This document shows, piece by piece, positions 23,097-36,489 of a DNA stretch of 64,000 nucleotides. The translations under genes were made by a program, and so were the position numbers. The notes below the pieces were generated by a model. That model made no database searches. It had not been told where the DNA came from and saw only the letters and a list, made by a program, of their open reading frames with translations. Numbering within the stretch: the first letter of the stretch is position 1; each line of letters starts with the position of its first letter. The DNA is from Molossus alvarezi (lineage: Eukaryota; Chordata; Mammalia; Chiroptera; Molossidae), in contig CM073887.1 of assembly GCA_037176705.1 (NCBI GenBank), positions 84,454,348 to 84,518,347 of the forward strand. The letters are read 5' to 3'.

Positions 23097-24429
23097 TATG
23101 CATTGTGCTTTTAATGTCATAACCCTGCCTGCTCCCAGGTCACAAAGATTTTCACTTGCTTTCTTCTAAAAGTTTTATATATAATCTATTTAGAATTAAT
23201 TTTTGCATATAGTGTAAGATTTAAATTAAGGTTTATTTTTCTGCCTATGAATATATCCTATTTTATCTCTCTTTTATTTTACTATATCTCTTTTAATAGT
23301 TTTTTTTCCAGTTGTTGCTCTAGGAATTACAATAGATATACTTGACTTTCACAGTCTATTGAGAATTACTATTTTACCACTTCATGTGGAATATAAAAAC
23401 CTTACCACTATGTAGACCCCTTTACCCTCCTCCTTCGGTGTTGTATTTATCTTCTATATTATATCTATATCCATTAGAAATCCCATTGAACAATGATTTG
23501 TTTTGTTTTTCAGACATTGAACACATTTTAAAGAGCTCGACAGGAGAATCCACGGGAGAAAAATAATCGATCATATTTGTCCAAATGTTTACCATTTCTG
23601 CTACTTTTCCTTTATTCCTGATGTTTCAAGTTCTTTTTCTGCTCCTATCTCCCTCTGTCTGGAGAACTTCCTTTAGCAATCTTTTAGTGCAGGTCTCCTG
23701 GCAACAAATTTTCCTAGCTTTTCTTTATCTGAGAATATCTTTATCTTCATTCCTGAAGGATATTTCCTTTTAAAAATTCTGAGTTGTGAGTCCATTTCTT
23801 TCAGCATTTTAAAATGTTGTTTCACTTCCTTCTGGCCTTGGTTGTTTCTGATGAAACCCAGTCATCTGAGTTATTGTTCCCCATAAGTAATGTTATTTTT
23901 CTCTGGTTGCCTTTAAGAATTTTTTCTTTGTCTTTAATTTTCAGAAGTTTAATTATGATGTGTCTAGGCATAGATTTCTTTGTATTTATCATGCTTTGGA
24001 TTCACTGAGATTCTTAAATCTGGATGTTTCTGGTTTTCACCAAATTTGAAAAACTTTTACCATTATTTCTTTAAATATGCTTTTCTAGACCCTACTCTTT
24101 TTCTTCTCCTTTCAAGATGCCAATAATATGAATGGTAGACTTTATGTTATTGTCCCACAGGTTCCTGAGGCTCTCTGTTCATTTGTTTTTCCCAACTTTT
24201 TTCTCCCTGTTACTCAGATTCAATGACTGTCGTCTGTTTATCGCCAGATTCACTGGCTGTTTCCTCTGTCGTCTCAGGTCTGCTACTGAGCCCGTCTAGT
24301 GAGTTTATTATTCAGTTATTGTATTTTTCACTTTAAATTTCCATTTGGTTCTTCTTGATATCTTCTATTTCTGTGCTGAGACTGTCCATCTTTCCATTCA
24401 TTTCAAGAGTGTTTGCCTGTCTTTACATA

Positions 24430-24446
24430 TGTTTTTATTGTTTTTT

Positions 24447-24488
<42 letters not shown>

Positions 24489-24668
24489 GGGAGAGGAGGG
24501 AGAGAGATATGGAAACATCGATGAGAAAGAAACACCACCTGCTGCCTCCTGCATGCCCCCTACTGGGGGTCGAGCCTGCAACCTGGGCATGTGGCCTGAC
24601 CAGGAATCCAACCCATAACCTCTTGGTGCATGGGTCAACACTCTACCACTGAGCTGCAATGGTTGGGC
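24430..24668 (-). mobile_element. Ves SINE with expanded (GA)n
   Basis: The antisense copy has the module complement CCCCCTACTGGGGGTCGAGC. Its GA-rich part is expanded into a microsatellite (24449-24485). Confidence 0.88.
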
Positions 24669-24993
24669 ATGTTTGCCTTTTTTATCGGATCGTTATAATT
24701 GCTGGTATAAAATCTTTATTGGATAGCTCAGTAAAGTCATCTCAGCAGTGGTATCTATTGATTGTCTTTGGGGGCTGGGGAGCAGAGAATGCAAAAGAAG
24801 GGGAAAAAAGAGAAAACAAACAGGAGTCTTCAAGCAACAGGCAACCCTTTTCTTGGTCCTCAAGCCAGAATCAGAGGGCATTTCCTGGAGCTCTCTGCAT
24901 AGATGGCGATACCCACTTCAGAGTCTCGGGCTGCTCTGAATTCAGCTCAGGGGGTCTTGGAGTGGAGAAAATAACAAACTTGGTGTTACTTTT

Positions 24994-25090
24994 TTCCCCC
25001 AAGACAATTTATTTATTTATTTATTTATTTACTTTTATCCTCACCCAAGGACATTTTTCTATATTTTGTTCAGACAGAGTGGGAGGGAGG

Positions 25091-25142
<52 letters not shown>

Positions 25143-25500
25143 TCGATGTGAAAGAGACACTTCGAGTGGTTGCCACCCACACAACCCAACCAGGGCCGGG
25201 GAAAAATTGCAACCAAGGTACATGCCCTTAGCGGGAACCGAACCCAGGTCTCTCTGGACCGCAGGCCGACGCTCTAACCCCTGAGCCAAACCGGCCAAGG
25301 CCAATTTATTTATTTTTTTTAATATATTTTTATTGATATTGGGGTGGGGGGATGACTGAAGCATCGTTAGGTTTCCTCCTGTAGGCACTCTGACAGGGGA
25401 TCAAACTTGAAACCTAGGCATGTGCCTTGACTAGGAATCAAATCAGCAATCTTTCGGTGCACAAGATGATGGTCAGCCAACTGAGCCACGCCAGCCAGGG
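24994..25500 (-). mobile_element. Ves SINE (outer) with TSD, split by another Ves SINE
   Basis: The outer copy is flanked by CTTGGTGTTACTTTT at 24979-24993 and 25501-25515 (15/15). Its tail is at 24994-25018 and the rest at 25302-25500. The inner SINE occupies 25019-25301. Confidence 0.92.
25019..25301 (-). mobile_element. Ves SINE (inner) with (GA)n
   Basis: First-subfamily copy with an expanded (GA)n (25093-25138). TSD CAATTTATTTATTT at 25005-25018 and 25302-25315 lies in the tail of the outer SINE. Confidence 0.92.
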
Positions 25501-25758
25501 CTTGGTGTTACTTTTATATCTGGTGTTCTTTTCAGTGAGTCAAATAGCTAATCCATATGTCCCACCCAGGTTTTAAGCTGCATACAGTGGGAGAGACAGG
25601 TTGGAATGTGTTTGCCTGATCTTCCCTGGACCTGGAACTGGACCTCTCAGCAATTTTTTAGTGGACATTATACATGCATACCCACACAGTGCTCAAGCCT
25701 GCATTTAGTGAGCACCTCTTATGTCAGGCACACAGAGCTTCACACTCACAATTATGCT

Positions 25759-25906
25759 CAGGCAGTTCAGGGTACTCAGTGGATTGAGCATTGTCCCAAG
25801 GACTCAGAGGTCCTGGTTCAATCCCCAGTAGGGGGCATGCAGGAGGCAGCCAGTTGATGTTTCTCTCTCTCTAACAAATCAATAAAAAATATTTTTTTAA
25901 AAAAAG
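25759..25906 (+). mobile_element. Ves SINE, second subfamily, internally deleted
   Basis: The head is 'GTACTCAGTGGATTGAGCAT', followed directly by CAATCCCCAGTAGGGGGCAT. Part of the middle is missing. Confidence 0.85.
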
Positions 25907-25920
25907 AATCCAAATGTATA

Positions 25921-26172
25921 GCCCTGGCTGGTGTGGCCCAGCAGCTAGAGTGTCAGCACTGAAGGGTCTTGGATTTGAGTCCTGGTCAAGGGCACATGTT
26001 TGGGTTGTAGGTTCAATCCCCAGACCCAGTTGGGGTTGTGCGGGAGGCAACCAAGCAATGTGTCTCTTTCGCATCAATGTTTCTTTCTCTCTCCCTTCCC
26101 CTCCCACCCTCCCTTCCTTCCACTCTCTCTAAAAATCAATGGAAAAAATATCCTTCAGTGAGGACTAACTAA
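25921..26172 (+). mobile_element. Ves SINE with (AAT)n tail
   Basis: Full SINE whose tail runs into the (AAT)n at 26173-26213. TSD AAATGTATA at 25912-25920 and 26217-26225. Confidence 0.9.

Positions 26173-26213
<41 letters not shown>
26173..26213. repeat. (AAT)n microsatellite
   Basis: An uninterrupted run of about 13 AAT units, grown from the SINE A-tail. Confidence 0.95.
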
Positions 26214-26215
<2 letters not shown>

Positions 26216-26224
26216 TAAATGTAT

Positions 26225-26370
26225 ATAATCCTCAGCTTCCTTGCCTGTGAAATACAGTCATAGAAATATAGTGAGGATGAGACATAATAATGTATATAAA
26301 GCCCTTTATCTCAGGACCTAGCACATAGTAAGTGCTAAAGAAATGAGGGCTACTCTTGGTGTTATTATTA
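26225..26370 (-). repeat. MIR remnant
   Basis: 'ACCTAGCACATAGTAAGTGC' and the upstream 'TTGCCTGTGAAATAC' are antisense MIR. Confidence 0.7.
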
Positions 26371-26699
26371 CCACTTATTTTATTGCAGGCAGAGTCCTGG
26401 GGTTGCAAGCTACAGAGATGGACTCTGCCTATATTAAGCAAAAAGTGAAGGCATATTTGGAACTCCCAGAATCCAGGACGGGAACACCAGGGATTACAGG
26501 CTGGGTTGAGGTTCATGGTTAAGTTTATTCCTGGCCCCACAGCATGGGACACACTGACACTGGACTCCTACTGTGGGAGGCAGGTGCCCTCCCACGAAGA
26601 CCACACTCACTGGGGACCTTTCCAGAGAGAAATCAGGACTAATACACAAGAGGATGTGGATTCTGGAAAGTGCACCCCCCAAAAAAACCCTCTTTCCTC
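26371..26699. repeat. Ancient repeat-like segment
   Basis: 'GGGGTTGCAAGCTACAGAGA..' resembles an old repeat whose other pieces are seen near 40610, 44345 and 52620 ('..GTTGnAgnnAnC..'). The family is not named. Confidence 0.35.
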
Positions 26700-27000
26700 T
26701 TACTAGTTAAAAGTCAGGCAGTTAACCTAACCTCTCTGCACCTCGGTTTTCTTACCTGTTAAATAAAGCTAATAATAGTATGAATTGAACATGTCATCAA
26801 ATAATGTCAGAAAAAGATTATAACTCGGAATCACGCACTGAGCTAGTGCTCAAATATAAAATAGTATTATTATGATGATTATTATTGCTACATGTGACTT
26901 GTCATGCAATCCTCACAATAACCTCTGGGTATTACTGACCTCACTCTCCTGGTGGAGAAACTTATAGGGTGCAGTCATTTGGAGAAAGACACAGGTAGGA
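26700..27000. repeat. Two MIR fragments
   Basis: 26700-26770 is antisense (CTCTCTGCACCTCGGTTTTC). 26860-27000 is sense, with AATCCTCACAATAACCTCTG. Both are old and partial. Confidence 0.55.
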
Positions 27001-27022
27001 CTGCTTTTAAGGCTGGTTTGGT

Positions 27023-27236
27023 GCCCAGCCAGTGAGGCTCAGTGGATTGAGCATCATCCCAGGGACTGAGAGGTCCTGGTTCGATTCCCAGTCAGGGCAA
27101 ATGCCCGGGTTTTGGGCTTGGTCCCCAGTAGAGGGTGTGCAAGAGGCAGCCAATCAATATTTCTCTCTCACATGGATATTTCTATCTCTCTCTTTTAAAA
27201 AATCAATAAAAACATATATAAATAAATAAATAAATA
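27023..27236 (+). mobile_element. Ves SINE, second subfamily
   Basis: Full copy with an (AAAT)n tail. Candidate TSD AAGGCTGGTTTGG (27010-27022) versus AAGGGGGTTTGGG (27239-27251), weak. Confidence 0.88.
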
Positions 27237-27251
27237 TCAAGGGGGTTTGGG

Positions 27252-27789
27252 TCCCAAGAAACCTTACCTGTCATCAAGGTATGGGTGGTCAGAGTGCCAC
27301 CAACAGAGGAGCAAACCCCTTATGTGTACAGCTGGGCATCAACAGTAGCCACAACAGGGGCAGCATTCAGGGAAGGGGTCTTATAAGGAGCAGGAATGTG
27401 AGACCCCCCCGTCCGTCTGAGGTCCTGCATACATTGGAAGAAGGTGCTGCCTACAGCATGAGTGTCCTTGCGTGTGCAAAGTGTGTCTACCCACAGCACA
27501 CATGTATCCTGCTCTGTGCTTTTCCTACGAAAACCATCGGTTATTTGAACAAGGCTGTCAAGATAAGAAATCTATATGAGAACGCACTCATGGGCTGGGG
27601 GACAGGGGCTGGGGGTCATGGAATTGGCAGGAGCTGACCAAGAACACTGGTGCCATGTGGAGAGCTAGACTGGGGCAGGGTGGTTGGGTTGCAATAGGAC
27701 AAGAAGACTGGGGCAGGGGAAACAGGACAGAGTGCGACCCAGAGTGGGACCCAAAATGGGGCAGGATGTGATGGTGCTGCAGATGACAT
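27252..27789. other. No recognised feature
   Basis: Unique DNA with no recognised exon or repeat. Confidence 0.5.
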
Positions 27790-27872
27790 CTCGTTCCTTT
27801 CCATTATTTCCTCCCTTCCTCCCTTTGTCCCTTCTTCCTTCTTTTCTCCCTTCCTTCCTTTTTCTTTCTCTG
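27790..27872. repeat. Polypyrimidine (CTTCC/TTCC)n tract
   Basis: Roughly 80 bp of nearly pure pyrimidine immediately upstream of the L1 insertion site. Confidence 0.85.
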
Positions 27873-27893
27873 CTTAAGAAAAGGCTGTAACAA

Positions 27894-27903
27894 AAGATGG
27901 CGG
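27894..27903 (+). promoter_or_regulatory. YY1-like motif at the L1 5' end
   Basis: AAGATGGCGG lies within the first 15 bases of the element. In human L1 a YY1 site (CAAGATGGC) in the same position sets the transcription start. The same role here is inferred from position and sequence. Confidence 0.65.
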
Positions 27904-28154
27904 CGGGCAGGACCAGAGGGAGGGTGAGTGTGTGAAAGAATGTGAGTGGATGCGAAGGTGGACAACGAAACTCATGCAGTGCAGAGACGCGGAGCAGAAG
28001 GTTCCTGTGCTGTGGACGGGAGCAGCCGGCTACCGCGGTAAGTGGCCCTTCTGGGCGCTTCTCCCTGCACTGTGGGGAGGTCCCACCATTTTGGAAGATC
28101 CTGGGCCTTTCCTGGGAGGAGGCAGTGGGAGCGGCTAGGGCCCAGCAACCTGAG

Positions 28155-29120
28155 TTACCAGTGCACCTGGCACCATTGGACCAGTGGACACCCTGTGTCA
28201 ACACAGACCAGTGCACAGTAGTGGAGTTCCCAAGGTGCCAGTCGCAGAAGCCTCAGACAGCCTGGAGCCCAGCACCATCCCCCATAGTAGCAGCCTGATA
28301 AGAGTCGAGATATACCCCCAGCAACAGAGGTTGGGGAGCAGACATCCATCCCCAGGCAACAGAAGCACAAACCAGCAGCAGAGACCCATCCCCAAAAACT
28401 ACAGCAAAAACTGAGCGGAAGTTGAGCCCCATGGGGCAGCAGCATTCCCCAGCCACCAGCAGTGGGACCTGGGGCTCCACAGAGGCCTGTGCGGTCCAGT
28501 AGGACACAAGAGTAGTGGGAAGCCAGAGCCCAGGAGGGACCAATGCGATCTAGCTGCCCGTGGATCCTGCGGGGTGCTGGGGCACCAGAGAAGCCTGTGC
28601 GACCCAGCAAAGACTGTGTGATCCAGTTACCCAAGAGACCTGAGGGATGCTGAAGCAACAGAGAGGCCTGTGCGACCCAGCAGGAACTGTGCAATCTAGT
28701 TACCCACAGAACCAGCAGGGTGCTGAAGCACCAGAGAGGCCTGAGCAACCATAAGATAGGCATAGAGCTGGGTCCCCAAAGGGACAGTGCGATCCAGTGA
28801 CCCGCAGGACCTGCAGGGTGCAGGGGCACCAGGAAGGCCTGTGCAACCCAGCTACACACAAGATAGGCATAGAGAATGTAAAAATGGAGGTGCAGTGAAT
28901 GAAAGCTACACAGACGATCTCCCAGGACCAAACGGGAATTACAACTAAAATAAAGACAAATCCTTGGGGAAAAAAAAACAACAGGAAAGCAGCAGGACAG
29001 GACCATATAACCAAGGACACTGGTAGGATCTGTGAGAGGGTGGAGGGCTGGGAGCCCACAGACAGCAGCACTCTTAGCTGTGAGCAGCGACCTGGGGGAA
29101 TAAAGACAAGCCCGCTCCAC
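28155..29120 (-). other. 321-codon antisense open frame in the L1 5' UTR
   Basis: On the minus strand a 963-bp frame stays open across the L1 5' UTR, including its 73-bp tandem repeats. It begins MERACLYSPRSLL and is rich in Leu, Trp, Cys and Ala with hydrophobic stretches. Primate L1 has a short antisense ORF0 in its 5' UTR. This one is not recognisably related and is much longer. I see no domain, and it may be a by-product of GC-rich, stop-poor sequence. It is listed as an observation, not as a gene. Confidence 0.3.
28484..28870 (+). repeat. Tandem repeats (about 73-bp unit) in the L1 5' UTR
   Basis: Units start with GCCTGTGCG or a variant at 28484, 28593, 28666, 28739 and 28837. Two spacings are exactly 73 bp. 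The others are 98 and 109 bp, so those units carry insertions. Each unit contains the sequence GTGCGACCCAGCA or a variant and ends near GGTGCTGAAGCACCAGAGAG. This resembles the monomeric 5' UTR promoters of some other mammalian L1 families. Confidence 0.85.
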
Positions 29121-29669
29121 AGAGCAGAGAGCCAGGACAGAGCGCTAAAATAGCAACAGCCACTCACCTGGGGGCTCTAGCAGAGGGAGGACAGACTGGG
29201 CTGGAATTGTGTGGGGACACCTGGGATTTGGAGGGGACTCAGAGTTTTTGTTGAGTTGCGACCACAAAGGACAGTGGCCAGTGTGCTCCTTCCCAGAGCT
29301 GTGGGGGAAAGCAACAGCCCCACCCCTTCCTCAGAAATTCAGCCTTTCCCAGGTGAGGCAAAAAAATGCAAATTGAGGCTCATTAACAACCAGCATCTAT
29401 CCCACCCTCTGGAAATCCTCTTATGCAGAACACCAGGGCTACATTCCAAGGCACGGAGTAACTGAGACTACCAGCCTCCAGGAAAAAGCTAGAGGATAAC
29501 TGAACCTTTCCTGGGCTTGCAAATCTACCCAGGAGAGTAAGACTTGACAGTGGTGTTTAACATGGACCCACCCAGGCTCATCCAAACCCAGTAGAGGGAG
29601 CCACAAACAGCAGAACACCAACACCCAAAAGGAAAATTTGGCAGGCTCCAAATGGCATAGATAGCCAAA

Positions 29670-32121
29670 ATGACGAAACAAAGAAACAAATACCAAATGA
29701 AAGAACAAGAGAACTCTATCAAAGATGAGATCAATGAAATGCAGCTAAGCAAATTATCAGAAGTAGAGTTCAGAGCCATGATCTTGAGGAAGCTCAACAG
29801 CATGAGTAGGGACATCAGCACCATGAGTAAAGATATAGAAACATTGAAAACCAACCAAATAGAAATAAAGAATGACATAGCAGAAATAAAGAACACATTG
29901 GAAGGACTAACTATCAAAGTCGAGGAAGCTGAGGACGGGATCAGCAAATTAGAAGACAGGGTAGAAAAAATCAACCAATCAGAAACCAAAAGAAAAAAAA
30001 AATTAAAAAACAGGAAGATAGCTTAAGAGAACTGTGGGACAACTGGAAACGTAATAACATTCACATCATAAGAGTCCCGGAAGAGGAAGAAAATGGGCAA
30101 GGGTTAGAGAATATATTTGAAGAAATAGTGACAGAAAACTTCTAACTTGGTGAAGGAAGAAGGCATTCAAGTTCAAGAAGCACAGAGAGCTCCAAGTAAG
30201 AAGAACCCAAACAGGCCCACACCAAGACACATAGTAATTACAATGCCAAAAATTAAAGACAAAGAGAGAATCCTAAAGGTAGCAAGAGATCCCTGGGAAG
30301 GAGTGAGATGGCTACCATCCTGTGTGGCCGCAACTCAGCAAAAGCTCTGAGCGTCCTCCAAATCCAGAATATCCCCACACTGTTCCAGTCCAGTCTGTCC
30401 TCCCTCTGCCAGAGCCTAAGCTTCGTGGGAAGGCATGGTCAGAGGTGTGCGCTGAGAATTCCTGATTCTGTTACAAGATGGAGCAAGTACAGACAAGAGA
30501 GCCTGAGAGAGATGGGGCAGCCACCAGCGTGGACACAGTCTGCAACCTCTTCCCTGGCCCCGTAGGCCCTGGGCTGGACAGAGAGAGGCTGTACTGGGAG
30601 CTGAGCCAGCTGACCCAAGGTGTCATCAAGTTGGGTCCCAATACCCTGAACCAGGACAGTCTCTGTGCGATGGTTACATCAGCAAACTTCAGAAAGACTT
30701 GCAGCTTCCAAATTGTTCCCTCCGCCACCTGCTGAATGTGATGGTCTACCATCCACACTGATCATGCTGCCACGATGCCCAGGACCACCAACCATCACTG
30801 TGTTTCCAGTGAAATGACCACTGCTCTCAAGATCATGGCCCCAGGCCTCTCCCCCTATACCCATCCTCACTAAGTGTAGCCTCTTCCTCCCCTGTTGCAG
30901 CCATGGGGCCACCCCTGGTACCCTTTCCCCTCCACTGCACCATCACCAACCTGTACTCCATGGAGGACAGGTGGCCCCCAAGCTCCTTGAAAATCAACAA
31001 GAAGTTTCTACAGTGGCTGGTGAATGTCCTGGCCCACCTCAACTTGCCCTGCACATGATGGCTAATGGCCTACCTAATCTCTTCCCGGTCTCCTGATGCC
31101 AGCCCTATTCTGTTTGGCTCATTGAATCTGCCCCTCCACCTAACGTCCATTCTGGTACTGATGCCCTCCCTGCTGATGCCCACCCCTCCCTATCCACATG
31201 TGCTAACCCTGCCCACCTCACTCTCACCTCACCCACTGATGAACATCTGCCCCTGCTTTTCAGCCCATCTGCTTACTTTCCTGCTCTCCCCCGCAGCTTG
31301 GGTCCTTGTTCACAAACACCAGTGTGGGCACACACTACTCAGGCTGCAAACTGACCATGCTTAGGTGACACCTTGGAATAGCCAACCAGGGCAGAGTCAG
31401 GTGCTGCTAGACCTGGGCAGTTTGTTCTGCCTTTTTCCTGTCCTTCCTGTCCATGTCCTTAACAGAGGTAGAGTTCAGGAGGTGCTGGCTTCAGGATGAC
31501 GCCTCTTCTTCTTAAACCCCACCACGGTGCCCAGATGCAGAATTGGACTCCTTCCCAAGCCATCCTTCTGAATTCTTCCCTCCTGCCCTCCATTTAATCA
31601 AAGAGTGCATTTCCTTCACTGTTTTCAGTTCTGTCCCCAGGATTTCTCTTAAGACAAGTATTTTTTTTTCACTTGCTTTAATCCCAAATTCCAGCTCCTC
31701 ATGTGTCTCAGGTATGAGCTCTCCTCCCCCTATGCTGTGAGCATGGTTTCTGCAATTTAATAATAATTCTCTCACAACAGACTCTGCCCTGATCCATCAC
31801 AAAGGACACACCCACAGGACCCAGAACTGATCAAATAAAAAGAGGTCTGAACTAAAAACAAAAATGGTAGCACAAGATAAGCAACAGGTTACCTACAAAG
31901 GAAACCCCATAAGGCTTTCAGCTGACTTCTCAACAGAAATACTACAGGCCAGAAGGGAGTGGCATGAAGTAATCAAAGTCATGAAAAACAAGGATCTGAA
32001 TCCAAGACTACTCTATCCAGCAAGGCTACCATTCAAAATAGAAGGTCAAATACAGAGTTTTCCAGACAAAAAAAGGATAAGGGAATATATAACACCAAAC
32101 CAGCACTGCAAAATATGCTAA
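29670..32121 (+). pseudogene. LINE-1 ORF1 (ORF1p), broken and split
   Basis: ORF1p is the RNA-binding chaperone of the L1 ribonucleoprotein. The first part (29670-30023) encodes a charged coiled-coil region with heptad-like ISTMSKDIETLKTNQIEIKN. An A-run at 29994-30008 precedes a frame break, and another break falls near 30143. The RNA-recognition part resumes at 30147 and stops at KVARD (30290), where the MUC16-like insert begins. The C-terminal domain continues at 31866 with KQQVTYKGNPIRLSADF and the conserved QARREW motif, and ends at 32121. Three frame defects plus the insert make it non-functional. Confidence 0.92.
30291..31865 (+). pseudogene. MUC16: MUC16-like SEA-domain segment, intron-containing retrocopy in L1 ORF1
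   Basis: MUC16 (CA125) is a membrane mucin with tandem SEA domains. Three decayed coding blocks can be read. Block C (30499 to about 30690) contains DGAATSVDTVC and GLDRERLYWELSQLTQG. Block A (30901-31019) contains GPPLVPFPLHCTITNLYSME. Block B (31297-31364, 68 nt) contains TNTSVGTHYSGCKLTMLR. Together they match the order of successive MUC16 SEA repeats. Block A follows a TTGCAG acceptor and ends at a GTGAAT donor. Block B lies between a CCCCCGCAG acceptor and an AG/GTGACA donor. Introns are therefore still present. The insert ends AATAAA (31834-31839) plus an A-rich tail and is flanked by GGTAGCAAGAGAT (30278-30290) and GGTAGCACAAGAT (31866-31878). It carries frameshifts and is not functional. 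The first 200 bp are unidentified. Confidence 0.8.
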
Positions 32122-32177
32122 AAGAGCTGCTTTAATTAGTAAAAGAAATAGGAAGAAAAAAACCACACTAAACAAAA

Positions 32178-36173
<3,996 letters not shown>

Positions 36174-36344
36174 TCTCACTTATTTGTGGAATATAATGAA
36201 CATAACAGTCTGAGGAATGGGGTAGTCCCAGAGACATGTAAGTGGGGTACAGACTGACAATCCCCAGAAGAGGGGCTGGGGGGAGAGATAAACCCTAGAA
36301 CTTACATGCATGTGTGCATGAACAATGGACATGGACAACAAAGC

Positions 36345-36386
36345 TGGGGGCAGGGCGGGGAGGGGGGGGCGTCAGTGGGGGAAAAG
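36345..36386 (+). repeat. G-rich tract in the L1 3' UTR
   Basis: Four or more G-runs (GGGGG, GGG, GGGG, GGGGGGGG, GGGGG) lie in 42 bp. A G-rich polypurine tract able to form a quadruplex is a conserved feature of mammalian L1 3' UTRs. Confidence 0.8.
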
Positions 36387-36489
36387 GTAAAGCATCTGTA
36401 ACAAAAATAAATTAATTTAAAAAATAAATAAAAATCAAACTTCCATTTTACACACAAAAAAAAAGAAAGAAAGAAAGAAAAGGCTGTAA

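Larger units (their letters stand above)
20105..24775 (-). mobile_element. Old LINE-1 (L1M-like), antisense, heavily interrupted
   Basis: Read on the minus strand this is an old L1. Forward-strand words are 'CATCCAAGTTGTTGCATGTA', 'GGGATTGCTGGGTCATATGG', 'CATTCCCACCAGCAATG' and 'TTTAGTGCAGGTCTCCTGGC'. Insertions are a Tigger element (20463-20789), SINEs (20937-21158, 21500-21682, 21843-22314, 24430-24668) and a younger L1 (22364-23096). It is broken by stops and deletions and may merge more than one old L1. Confidence 0.8.

Noticed and set aside
24659..25231. 190-codon + frame
   Set aside because: It runs through old L1 sequence and into antisense Ves SINEs, including (GA)n. There is no domain and no splice context.
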